Notes under the pieces: generated by a model
What the model was told of the DNA's origin: nothing
Databases searched by the model: none
Seen by the model: the letters and a program-made list of their open reading frames with translations, nothing else
Part shown: one piece after another, positions 34,358 through 42,595 of the stretch
How positions within the stretch are numbered: position 1 is the stretch's first letter
How the letters are laid out: each line of letters begins with the position of its first letter
Origin: Pararhodonellum marinum
GTDB lineage: Bacteria; Bacteroidota; Bacteroidia; Cytophagales; Cyclobacteriaceae
Assembly (NCBI RefSeq): GCF_015354735.1
Contig: NZ_JACEFJ010000005.1
Span: 62,001 to 126,000 of the forward strand
Reading direction: 5' to 3'
DNA: 64,000 nt
Made by a program: the position numbers and the translations under genes

Positions 34358-35584
34358 ATGAAGATTCTCTATATCAATTCACTTTATAGTCCATACATCC
34401 GTGGAGGTGCCGAGCTTTCATTGAAATTATTGGTGGAGGGCATGCAGGCCTTGGGACATGAGGTCGTTGTTCTGAGTATGGCAGAGGAAGATGGGTTGAA
34501 AGTCGATCTAGAAAATGGGGTAAAAGTATATCGTGCTGGACTGAAAAATATTTATTGGCCTTTTGATGATAAAAAACAGCCGACTGTCAAAAGGCTGGAA
34601 TGGCATCTCCGAGACCGCTACAATGAGAGGATGATGGGGTATGTATCAGAAGTGCTTCATGCTGAGCAGCCAGAGGTGGTTTCCTGTCACAACCTCGCAG
34701 GATGGTCTGTGGCAGTATATGACGAGATTCAAAAATATGGTGTCCCAATCATCCAAGTGTTGCATGATTTGTACTTGCTGTGTGCAAATAGCAACATGTA
34801 CAAAGGAGATTCCCCCTGCCATCAAATCTGTATAAGCTGCAAATTGTTGAGAATCAAGCATCGAAAGCTATCTTTAAATGTGACGGCAGTGGTGGGCATC
34901 AGCCAAAGTATTTTGAGCCGGTTTGAACAGGAGGGTTATTTTGCCAATGCCCAAAAACATGTGATCCACAATACACGAACCATTCCGGATCCAGGACCCA
35001 AGGCCAAAAGAGAAGGAAACGAAACGCTAAGCATCGGATACTTGGGCACGCTGTCCAAAGTCAAAGGCATAGAATGGCTGATTGAGGAATTTCAACAATC
35101 CAATATAAACGCCACCCTTCATATAGCAGGAAAGGGGAAATCAGATTATGAAGAGCATCTAAAAATGAAAGCAAAAGATCCCAGAATTGTTTTTTTGGGG
35201 TATGTGGAATTTGGCAAGTTCTTTAAATCCATAGATGTCTTGGTGGTGCCATCCCTCTGGGAGGAACCTTTGGGAATGGTGGCCATAGAAGCCCTTGCGC
35301 ATCATGTTCCTGTCATAGCCAACAGGGCTGGCGGTTTAAAAGAAACGGTAATTGATGAAGAAAACGGTTTGTTTTGCGATGCAGAAAATCCAGGTACTTT
35401 GGGCATGGCCATGAGAAGGCTAAGTGAGGATTTCTCCCTATACAACAGGGTAAGCGGAAATGCGAGAAATACGGTGGCAGAAATCCTGAATCGGGACCGC
35501 TTGGTTCAAGCGTATGAAAATGTTCTGAAAAATGCTTTACATTCCGGTAATCCAAAAATCACCAAACATGGAAGAAACAGTTGA
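34358..35584 (+). CDS. Glycosyltransferase family 4
   Basis: A 408-residue GT-B enzyme. N-terminal GGAELSLKLLVEGMQALGHEV (11-31), middle VLHDLYLLC and a run of Cys (C/CHQICISCK), then GYLGTLSKVKGIEWLIEEF and the nucleotide-sugar motif SLWEEPLGMVAIEALAHHVP. It is of ordinary length. The Cys cluster SPCHQICISC near 152-163 is seen in related WecG/TuaC-like enzymes and may be structural. The 3' end overlaps the polymerase gene by 17 bp. Confidence 0.92.
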   Translation: MKILYINSLYSPYIRGGAELSLKLLVEGMQALGHEVVVLSMAEEDGLKVDLENGVKVYRAGLKNIYWPFDDKKQPTVKRLEWHLRDRYNERMMGYVSEVLHAEQPEVVSCHNLAGWSVAVYDEIQKYGVPIIQVLHDLYLLCANSNMYKGDSPCHQICISCKLLRIKHRKLSLNVTAVVGISQSILSRFEQEGYFANAQKHVIHNTRTIPDPGPKAKREGNETLSIGYLGTLSKVKGIEWLIEEFQQSNINATLHIAGKGKSDYEEHLKMKAKDPRIVFLGYVEFGKFFKSIDVLVVPSLWEEPLGMVAIEALAHHVPVIANRAGGLKETVIDEENGLFCDAENPGTLGMAMRRLSEDFSLYNRVSGNARNTVAEILNRDRLVQAYENVLKNALHSGNPKITKHGRNS

Positions 35585-36788
35585 TAAACGCCCTTCCGGT
35601 TTTTTCCCAAAACTTGGTCTTGAGCTGAGTCAAATCAAGCTGTCGGAAATCCTGTTTTGTTTGGCTATTCTATCTGTGTTTTTTCCGGTAAAAATCTATC
35701 CTATTTTCTTTTTGGTCAGTGCGCTGGTATTTTACTTTGATTTTCCGAAACTGATTTTTCCAAGATGGACCATTTTTCTTGCTGTTTTTGTGCTGTATGC
35801 ATTGATCAGCTTTCTTGCTGTATATGAAGTTCAAAGTTTCCGGGTAACCAATATCATCAAGCTTATCGTAAATTTTGTGTTCCTGTATTTTACCGTGACA
35901 TGGCTTTCCCAACGGGACAACAAGCAGTTGATCAATTTATTGGACATCTTTCTGCATATCATTTTTTTCTTAGTCTTTCTGCAACTGCTTTGTTACCATC
36001 AGGCTTTGGATTTCAGGCTGCTAGGCGGAAGTTCCTCCTCTGGAGAAGCGAGCATGCTGTACAACAAGAATTTGTTCTTTTGGGGATTGGATGACAAAAA
36101 TATGTTTGGAGCCAGAATTGCCATGATTGGCTTTCCTTACATCTTGATTCCATTGGTACAAAAAAACAGGGTATCTTTCCTGAGGATTATTTTTATATTT
36201 TTATTGGCCTACCTTTCCATGTCTCGGACTCCCATCGTGGCATTGATGATCGGATGTGGATATTTGGTGTGGATTACGGCCAACAAATGGATAAGGGTAG
36301 CAATGGCGGTTTGTGTTATGGCCTCAATTCCATTGCTGCTTCAGAAAATCATCCGGGTAGAGCAAATCACCGCTTCCAATGACGGGATGGGCATTAGGTT
36401 GGTTTATTGGAAGGCTTTTTTTTCAAACTTCACCGAGATCCCTTTCTGGGGTATCGGTTTTGAAAAAGCGCCGGAATTCATTCAAAAATACGCTGACTTT
36501 TACAGGGGTGAGCCTCATATCCACAGCACTTTCCTGAATGTTTACCTGGAATTGGGAATCATCGGATTGGTATCATTTGTTTCATTCCTTTATTGCTTTG
36601 TTCAGTACAGTTGGAGAAAAACGGTGAACACCCATTTCTGGATCATAGTTCTTCTGCCATTGCTTGCTATCATGATGATCTTATACTCCGGTTATGACAA
36701 TGACATCATCCTTTTCCTGATCCTGATTTACCTATTGGGAACCATTAGGCCCATTGATTTTAAAACCACCAAGCTGTCTTTGCTATGA
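35568..36788 (+). CDS. O-antigen polymerase/ligase-like membrane protein (Wzy/WaaL type)
   Basis: A 406-residue polytopic protein (about 10-12 helices). ATG 35568 (MEETVDKRPSGFF) matches the coupling to the preceding gene. A long periplasmic loop around GIGFEKAPEFIQKYADFYRG and the downstream HSTFLNVYLELGIIG is the Wzy/ligase signature. It probably polymerises repeat units, completing a Wzx/Wzy route with the flippase. Overlaps the next gene by 4 bp. Confidence 0.85.
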   Translation: MEETVDKRPSGFFPKLGLELSQIKLSEILFCLAILSVFFPVKIYPIFFLVSALVFYFDFPKLIFPRWTIFLAVFVLYALISFLAVYEVQSFRVTNIIKLIVNFVFLYFTVTWLSQRDNKQLINLLDIFLHIIFFLVFLQLLCYHQALDFRLLGGSSSSGEASMLYNKNLFFWGLDDKNMFGARIAMIGFPYILIPLVQKNRVSFLRIIFIFLLAYLSMSRTPIVALMIGCGYLVWITANKWIRVAMAVCVMASIPLLLQKIIRVEQITASNDGMGIRLVYWKAFFSNFTEIPFWGIGFEKAPEFIQKYADFYRGEPHIHSTFLNVYLELGIIGLVSFVSFLYCFVQYSWRKTVNTHFWIIVLLPLLAIMMILYSGYDNDIILFLILIYLLGTIRPIDFKTTKLSLL

Positions 36789-37774
36789 AAACCAAGCGCG
36801 TATTGATAGACGGAAGGTGGGCAGGAGATACCGGTATCGGAAGGCTTTACAAGGAGGTGATGGCCAATGCTCCGGCTGCGGTGGATTTTGAATTCGTAAA
36901 GAGTAACATGGGATTGGGAAATCTTTTTTCTCCTCTGATGCTTGCCAATGAGATCAAGAGGTCATCTGCTGAAGTTTTCTATAGTCCGTCATTTATGCCG
37001 CCGCTCTATTCCAGAACCCCTTTTATTTTTACCATCCATGACCTGATGCATCTCTTTTATTATTCAAGTTTGCATCGTATCTATTACAGACAGGTTATTG
37101 CCAGACTTGCTTCAAATGCAAAGCAAATCATCACTGTTTCCCACTTTAGCAAGCAGCAACTCATTTCGCTTTTGGGAATCAGGGAAGAAATCATTTCTGT
37201 TATCTACAATGGAGTGGATGCTTCTTTTTTGAACAATTCCGAAGAGATGTCCCTTGACAGGCCTTATTTTTTGTATGTGGGAAACCGAAGAAAAAACAAA
37301 AATCTTCCTGCCATGATAACCGCCTTTGCAACGGCAGACATTCCGGGTGAATTTATTTTAGCGCTGTCGGGCCATCCGGATAGTGACCTGGAATTATTGC
37401 TAAAGAAACTAAAAATAAAAAAAAGGGTACGGTTTTTAGGGTTTATAGAAGATGAAGATCTTCCCAAGTACTACAGAGGAGCGTTTGCCACGCTTTTTGT
37501 TTCCTTGATGGAGGGCTTTGGGCTGCCCCTGATAGAGTCCATGGCTTCACGGACCCCGGTGCTTACTTCTTCCGAAAATGCTTTGGCAGAAGTGGCCGGA
37601 GGTGCTGCCCTTTGTGTGGATCCTTTATCAGTAGAAGCCATTAAGTCAGGGATTGAGAGGTTGGTGAATGACCGGACATTGTATCAGGAATGTGTATTAA
37701 AAGGCTACGAAAGGGCAGGGCACTTTTCATGGGAAACTACAGCAAAAAAGACCTGGGAATTGATCCTTTCTTAA
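36785..37774 (+). CDS. Glycosyltransferase family 4
   Basis: A 329-residue GT-B enzyme: GDTGIGRLYKEVM at 14-26, FTIHDLMHLFYYSS, LYVGNRRKNKNLPAMITAF and the motif SLMEGFGLPLIESMASRTP with the donor-binding Glu pair. N-terminus is short compared with usual GT4 length, as in mannosyl- or rhamnosyl-transferases that act on polymer ends. ATGA overlap with the polymerase gene. Confidence 0.92.
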   Translation: MKTKRVLIDGRWAGDTGIGRLYKEVMANAPAAVDFEFVKSNMGLGNLFSPLMLANEIKRSSAEVFYSPSFMPPLYSRTPFIFTIHDLMHLFYYSSLHRIYYRQVIARLASNAKQIITVSHFSKQQLISLLGIREEIISVIYNGVDASFLNNSEEMSLDRPYFLYVGNRRKNKNLPAMITAFATADIPGEFILALSGHPDSDLELLLKKLKIKKRVRFLGFIEDEDLPKYYRGAFATLFVSLMEGFGLPLIESMASRTPVLTSSENALAEVAGGAALCVDPLSVEAIKSGIERLVNDRTLYQECVLKGYERAGHFSWETTAKKTWELILS

Positions 37775-37920
37775 CTTAAAGGATTTAATTATCCTGCTTT
37801 CTTAGGGAAAGAAATTTTAGAAATACGAGCTGATTTCGAAATCGGTCCAGAAGCTGCTAATTATGGTTTCAATGGATAAAGAATTTAAGAATGCAGATGC
37901 TCAACTCAAAACGAACAAGC

Positions 37921-39624
37921 ATGAGATTTAAATTGAGACATTTATTGGTTTTCCTGGTGGTATTCACTTTGGTTTTTCCGGCAGAGATTAGTGGAATGCC
38001 TGCGGGAGATATATTGAATGTCAAGGATTTTGGGGCAAAAGGAGATGGAAAGACCAATGACACACAAGCCATTCAGGAGGTCATCAGAAATGCTGTACAG
38101 GGGGATACCGTACTGATACCTGAAGGGGTATTTTTGGTCAGGACCATTGGATTGATTTCAGGTATACATATAAAATGTGAGGGGATATTGAGACAGCAGA
38201 TTGGGAACATAGAGGAGTTTACCAACTCGCAACAAAATTCCTCGGCCCCGCTGATAAGAGGTAAGGATGTATCCAATGTTCATATGATCCTGCGTTTGGA
38301 ATCCCAAAATGAGGGCATTTACCTTACAGGTAGCCAAGATATACACATCAGCCATTCAGACCTGACAGGGGATGCTACCAAGTTGAGGTCATTTGCCGGT
38401 ATATTGTTGTATAAATGCAAATCGGTGAGCATCAATAAAACCAAAGTGTCCCAATATGGGACCGCCCGGATAGCAACCCATACCTACCAACCCGGAACCG
38501 GAATCAGGATCCTCGAAAGTGAAAAAGTAAGGATAACGGACGCTGAAATTAAATACAATGGCGAAAATGGGGTTTTTATTTACCAAAGCCCTGACATATC
38601 CGTGATCAATACCCTATTTCGGTTCAACGGAATGAGCGCCATTCAGGTGGCTTTTGGAAATACTGGAACAGAGAAAAATTATGTTTTTCGAGATAACACC
38701 ATGGAGCACAATGGAGCTGATGCGATTGATATCAACAACCGTTCTGATAAAGCGTTTTGGGATATCAATTGCCTGATTCAGGGCAATTTTTCCGGAAACA
38801 ATGGTTTTGTCAGTGGTAAATCGACACCTGATGGGTCGGGAATTGCCACTCTGATAAATGTTTCAGGAGTCAGAATGATCAACAATACCGCGCAAAAAAA
38901 CAACAGGCCGGCCCTTTACATCGAAAGCTGCGGTGATATACATGCTGAAAAAAATAAGGCAGATAATCAAGTTGAGCTGGTATTGGGTCTGAGACAACTG
39001 ACCTTACTAGGCAATGAAATTGGAAACCTTAATTTGTTGGCAAATGTCAACGCTGAAAAAATTATTTTGAGAGAAAACAAGCTGAACAATATATCAATGC
39101 CCAATGGAGTGAGGGTAGATTCATTGTGGGTTCAGAACAATGAGATTACAAATGGAATGATAAATTTCAACATGACCGGAAATGTCAGTTTTGTAGGGAA
39201 TAAGGTAAGCAGCAAGGCTGAAAATCCCGTATTTTTAATTGTCAACCAAAGCAGTTTCTCATTGGAAAACAATGAAATCAGCAGCCTAAAAGCAAGTGCT
39301 GTCCGGGTCGAAAAGACTGCTCAAAATGTCTCCATTGTAAACAATACCATCTCATCTGTGAAAAGTTGCGTATCCGATGACGGTTCTGAAAACCTGAGCA
39401 TTTCGGGAAACAAACTCAAATCTTTGGCCGGTGGCAAGACCCGGTTGACCATAGAAAGCAACAATCCCAACAACCTTAGTCTTTCCGGCAATGAGCATCA
39501 GGGTGTGGTAAATTCCGAGGCAGTTTTGTTTAAGGGGAAAGGGACAGCCAATGTGGAAGGTGAAATATTTACAGAGGGTGTGGCAGAATACGGGGAGATT
39601 AAGATCACCAAAAAAGGGATTTGA
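37921..39624 (+). CDS. Exported right-handed parallel beta-helix protein
   Basis: About 567 residues from ATG 37921 (an ATG at 37891 is possible). Signal peptide to about residue 27 (VFPAEISG). Then the pectate-lyase-superfamily start LNVKDFGAKGDGKTNDTQAI and many ~20-25-residue rungs (for example LTLLGNEIGNLNLLANVN, FVGNKVSSKAENPVF, SLENNEISSLKASAV, SISGNKLKSLAGGK). Such solenoids cleave or epimerise polyuronates or act as surface scaffolds. Its place within the glycosyltransferase run suggests action on the exported polymer. Confidence 0.88.
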   Translation: MRFKLRHLLVFLVVFTLVFPAEISGMPAGDILNVKDFGAKGDGKTNDTQAIQEVIRNAVQGDTVLIPEGVFLVRTIGLISGIHIKCEGILRQQIGNIEEFTNSQQNSSAPLIRGKDVSNVHMILRLESQNEGIYLTGSQDIHISHSDLTGDATKLRSFAGILLYKCKSVSINKTKVSQYGTARIATHTYQPGTGIRILESEKVRITDAEIKYNGENGVFIYQSPDISVINTLFRFNGMSAIQVAFGNTGTEKNYVFRDNTMEHNGADAIDINNRSDKAFWDINCLIQGNFSGNNGFVSGKSTPDGSGIATLINVSGVRMINNTAQKNNRPALYIESCGDIHAEKNKADNQVELVLGLRQLTLLGNEIGNLNLLANVNAEKIILRENKLNNISMPNGVRVDSLWVQNNEITNGMINFNMTGNVSFVGNKVSSKAENPVFLIVNQSSFSLENNEISSLKASAVRVEKTAQNVSIVNNTISSVKSCVSDDGSENLSISGNKLKSLAGGKTRLTIESNNPNNLSLSGNEHQGVVNSEAVLFKGKGTANVEGEIFTEGVAEYGEIKITKKGI

Positions 39625-40562
39625 TGACTTCTGAGATGAAAATCAACCTTTTTATCCCCACGCTCAATGCCGGAGCCTTATGGCCTGCCGTATTGAAAGG
39701 AATAAATTCCCAAACGGTGGCCTTTCACAAAAAAATCATCATAGACTCCGGATCCACTGACAATACTTTGCACTTGCCATCCATTAAAGAATTCGAGATT
39801 CTCTCCATAGATAAAAACGATTTTGACCACGGTGGCACACGTCAGCTTGCTGTGGAAAGATATCCTCAAGCAGATGTTTACCTATTTTTGACACAAGACG
39901 CAATCCTTGCTCATCCAGATGCCATCGCAAATCTAATAAAGCCATTAGATGCTGACCCTTCTCTGGGAGTAGTTTATGGCAGGCAGTTGCCACATATTGG
40001 TGCAAAGGTCTTGGAAGCCCATGCCAGGCACTTTAACTATCCAGCTACAACACAGATACTGGGAATGGAAGATGCTGAAGAGTATGGTATCAAAACCATT
40101 TCCTGTTCCAATTCCTTTGCCGCATACAGAAGGACTGCTTTTGAGGAGGCGGGAGGATTCCCTATGAAATCTATCTTTGGTGAGGATGTGATCACAACAG
40201 GTAAGATGTTATTGAAGGGTTGGAAAAAAGGCTATATATCCGACGCCCAGGTTTATCATTCCCATAATTACAGTCTCAAAGAAGAATTTAAGCGGTATTT
40301 CGATTTGGGTGTGTTTCACGCGGACAATACATGGATTTTTAATCACTTTGGAAGAGCTGAAAGTCAGGGAATGAAATACCTCAAATCTGAAATAGGATAT
40401 GTATTCAATAACAATGTTCTTTATTTGCCAAAATCCTTGAGCTCTTTAATGGCCAAATGGCTGGGGTATAAGCTGGGGCTTCTTCATGATTCTTTACCCA
40501 TTGCCACTAACATGTTTTTATCTATGAACCGCAGATTTTGGAGTTTTAAAAACGAAAAATAG
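39624..40562 (+). CDS. Glycosyltransferase family 2 (rhamnosyltransferase-like)
   Basis: About 312 residues; ATG overlaps the previous stop (TGATG). NLFIPTLNAGALWPAVLKGI, IIIDSGSTDNTL (DxD-type region SGSTD) and FLTQDAILAHPD. The C-terminal part (NTWIFNHFGRAESQGMKYL) matches rhamnosyltransferase-like GT2 enzymes. Probably adds deoxysugar or branch residues. Last enzyme of the run before a gap of 172 bp. Confidence 0.88.
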   Translation: MTSEMKINLFIPTLNAGALWPAVLKGINSQTVAFHKKIIIDSGSTDNTLHLPSIKEFEILSIDKNDFDHGGTRQLAVERYPQADVYLFLTQDAILAHPDAIANLIKPLDADPSLGVVYGRQLPHIGAKVLEAHARHFNYPATTQILGMEDAEEYGIKTISCSNSFAAYRRTAFEEAGGFPMKSIFGEDVITTGKMLLKGWKKGYISDAQVYHSHNYSLKEEFKRYFDLGVFHADNTWIFNHFGRAESQGMKYLKSEIGYVFNNNVLYLPKSLSSLMAKWLGYKLGLLHDSLPIATNMFLSMNRRFWSFKNEK

Positions 40563-40734
40563 GCCAAATTGGTGAAAAATTGTATTCACATCATGTGGAA
40601 AATATACCCATTATTTACTTCAAACAACCTAAATAACCTTTAGTAGATACCAAAATGCAGAAAATTACTTGGCATGGTACTTGGTTAGTGGTATTGTTGA
40701 ATAATAAAGCCAACTATTAAGAATTAAAGTAATA

Positions 40735-41463
40735 ATGAGTAGCCCTAGTCAATCGCAAGAAATTAGATTTAAAAAAGGATTTGAGGAAGATAATTTCATT
40801 CCTAACCTTTTATCATTTACTGATCCCATCTTTTGGAAAGGTCAGTTTCAAACAGAAAATTACAAAGCGGAAATCGATGCCTCTGCCAAGTTTCTCAAGA
40901 GGGTTTTTGACATTGTATTTTCTTTTTGTGTGCTGGTTTTCGGTTCCCCTGTATTCCTTATTTTATTGCTGATCACTAAAGTCACCTCAAAAGGTCCGGC
41001 TTTTTATACGCAGGAAAGGATCGGTGAAAACGGCATCCCTTTCAAGATGTATAAATTCAGAAGCATGTGTGTGGATGCAGAGAAATCAGGTGTAAAGACT
41101 ACCACAGATAATGATCCCCGGATTACAAAATGGGGTAGTTTTATGAGAAAGACACACTTGGATGAATTTCCACAGTTCTGGAATGTATGGGCTGGGGATA
41201 TGTCTATCGTTGGGCCAAGGCCTGAAAGACAGTATTTTATCGATCAGATTGTAAGAAAAGCCCCGAGTTTCTTGAAACTTCAGGCCATCAAGCCTGGGAT
41301 TACATCAGTGGGTCAGATAGACTATGGATATGCTGAAACAGTTGATGAAATGTGTGAAAGGATGTTGATTGATTTACAATATCTTAATGAAGTAAATATC
41401 CAAAAAGATATCACCATCATTATTGGAACTGTGAAGAAAGTTTTCAAGAGAAATGGAAAATAA
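40735..41463 (+). CDS. Initiating sugar-phosphate transferase (WcaJ/WbaP type, short form)
   Basis: A 242-residue enzyme that transfers a sugar phosphate to undecaprenyl phosphate, starting the repeat unit. One membrane hairpin (about 55-80, RVFDIVFSFCVLVFG) and the catalytic core YTQERIGENGIPFKMYKFRSM (near 102), HLDEFPQFWNVWAGDMSIVGP and RPERQYF. It lacks the N-terminal four-helix CoA-binding-like domain of full-length WcaJ, the common short variant. The terminator at 41492-41515 follows. Confidence 0.93.
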   Translation: MSSPSQSQEIRFKKGFEEDNFIPNLLSFTDPIFWKGQFQTENYKAEIDASAKFLKRVFDIVFSFCVLVFGSPVFLILLLITKVTSKGPAFYTQERIGENGIPFKMYKFRSMCVDAEKSGVKTTTDNDPRITKWGSFMRKTHLDEFPQFWNVWAGDMSIVGPRPERQYFIDQIVRKAPSFLKLQAIKPGITSVGQIDYGYAETVDEMCERMLIDLQYLNEVNIQKDITIIIGTVKKVFKRNGK

Positions 41464-41491
41464 TTCTGGTTTTGAAAACCAGTAATTTTAT

Positions 41492-41515
41492 AAAAAAACC
41501 CACATGGGTTTTTTT
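41492..41515 (+). terminator. Terminator of the polysaccharide cluster
   Basis: Eleven-base arms AAAAAAACCCA and TGGGTTTTTTT with a two-base loop, then more T. An additional hairpin (CTGGTTTTGAAAACCAG, 41465-41482) precedes it. Confidence 0.8.
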
Positions 41516-41753
41516 TTATTTTATAAGCCTACTAGAAATAAGTAAAAATTTTTTCGGATTAAGCTTTAACTCAAGTATGCATTAGGTTTCGTTATAGAAA
41601 AGGTAGTGGTTTTTTTTGTTTTAACCTGCTTGAATTCTCTAAAAAAGTCCTTGGAAACAGGTATTTCCAAGGGCTTTGATATTAAGCAATGAGGTGGAAT
41701 CACAGAAGAGCCAAAACTAGAAAGTCAAGCCAAGATAGTCAAGCAAATTAAGA

Positions 41754-41882
41754 TCAGTTATACAGTTGAGCCATTTTAACAAACGCCACTGATCCGATCA
41801 CTTCAACATTGCCTTTCAATGGGAAATGGGCTGTGCCAGAAACCCCGTCATTTGAAAGCTTGGCCAATATCCAAAGTCTTTC
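41754..41882 (-). pseudogene. Possible gene remnant (C-terminal fragment)
   Basis: On the minus strand an open stretch between two stops reads RLWILAKLSNDGVSGTAHFP then LKGNVEVIGSVAFVKMAQLYN. The second half looks like true protein, but there is no start codon before the last few residues. Its upstream end coincides with the direct repeat at 41852-41898. Reading: leftover 3' end of a lost gene; could be chance. Confidence 0.3.
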
Positions 41883-41898
41883 CTAAAGCAAAAAAACC
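41852..41898. repeat. Direct repeat (family D), copy 1
   Basis: TTGAAAGCTTGGCCAATATC followed by CAAAGTCTTTCCTAAAGC and an A run into CCTT. Matches copy 2 at 42469-42517 with few differences. Together they flank the 41926-42315 gene. Confidence 0.65.
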
Positions 41899-41925
41899 TT
41901 CCGGGTCATTGAGACCTCAGAGGCT

Positions 41926-42315
41926 TTAAATGGGTTGAATTTTAAAGTCCCGTTTGTAATTGTATGGCAGGTATTCCCACCCGTAGGCTTTGACGGACTT
42001 GATTCTTATTTCTGGACCAAGCATGGGCTCAAGGCCTTTGATCAACTCAGTTTTTTCATATTGGTAAGTGTCTTCATAGATTTTCATCATTATGAATCCT
42101 TCCTCAGTTTCCAGCCAGTCTACCTGGTTTTTTGCCAAAAATTCCTTAAATAGACTTGATCCTGTTTCCATGCAGTCTTCCAGCTCAATGATTTGGTAAA
42201 TTTTGGGATACATAATCAAGGAAACCTGTTGACTCTCAAAATATTCTTTTTCTTGAGAAAAAACCTGAAAGGAAAAGCTCACCATCAGAATTAAAATACC
42301 GGAAAAGATTTTCAT
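41926..42315 (-). CDS. Small secreted hypothetical protein
   Basis: 129 residues from ATG 42315 with signal MKIFSGILILMVSFSFQVFS-Q. The mature part is acidic with one Cys and ends YNYKRDFKIQPI; no family recognised. It is isolated between direct repeats D and next to hairpin family C, which makes mobility or recent insertion conceivable. Confidence 0.6.
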   Translation of the reverse strand: MKIFSGILILMVSFSFQVFSQEKEYFESQQVSLIMYPKIYQIIELEDCMETGSSLFKEFLAKNQVDWLETEEGFIMMKIYEDTYQYEKTELIKGLEPMLGPEIRIKSVKAYGWEYLPYNYKRDFKIQPI

Positions 42316-42468
42316 GATACATGATTTAGGTTTGTCTATTTGCCAAGACGAAAAAATATCATCTGATGTCTTTATGAATCCTATTAAAATCAATTATTTT
42401 TACTTGAAAAAATATAGGGTTTTTACTTTAATGCATACATGACCTTTTGGTTTTAGAAACCTCGTCTC

Positions 42469-42517
42469 TTGAAAGCTAGTCCAATATCCAAAGTCTTTCC
42501 TAAAGCAAAAAAAAACC
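42469..42517. repeat. Direct repeat (family D), copy 2
   Basis: TTGAAAGCTAGTCCAATATC then CAAAGTCTTTCCTAAAGC and an A run, in the same orientation as copy 1. It runs directly into the family-C hairpin at 42512-42546. Confidence 0.65.
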
Positions 42518-42590
42518 TTCGAGGTCTAGAAGACCTCAAAGGTTTTATTCAAAGTAAAAAACCCTCGAGGTTTGGAAAACCTCAAGGGTT
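42512..42590 (-). terminator. Tandem hairpins (family C) 3' of htpG
   Basis: Hairpin 1: AAAACCTTCGAGGTCT against AGACCTCAAAGGTTTT (42512-42546). Hairpin 2: AACCCTCGAGGTTT against AAACCTCAAGGGTT (42560-42590). On the minus strand they end in T runs six bases and more after the htpG stop, so at least hairpin 2 probably terminates htpG. Confidence 0.65.
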
Positions 42591-42595
42591 AAAGC

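Noticed and set aside
42512-42590. Tandem hairpins considered as a CRISPR-like array
   Set aside because: Only two units, self-complementary, unequal spacing and no cas genes; they fit terminators/dispersed hairpins.
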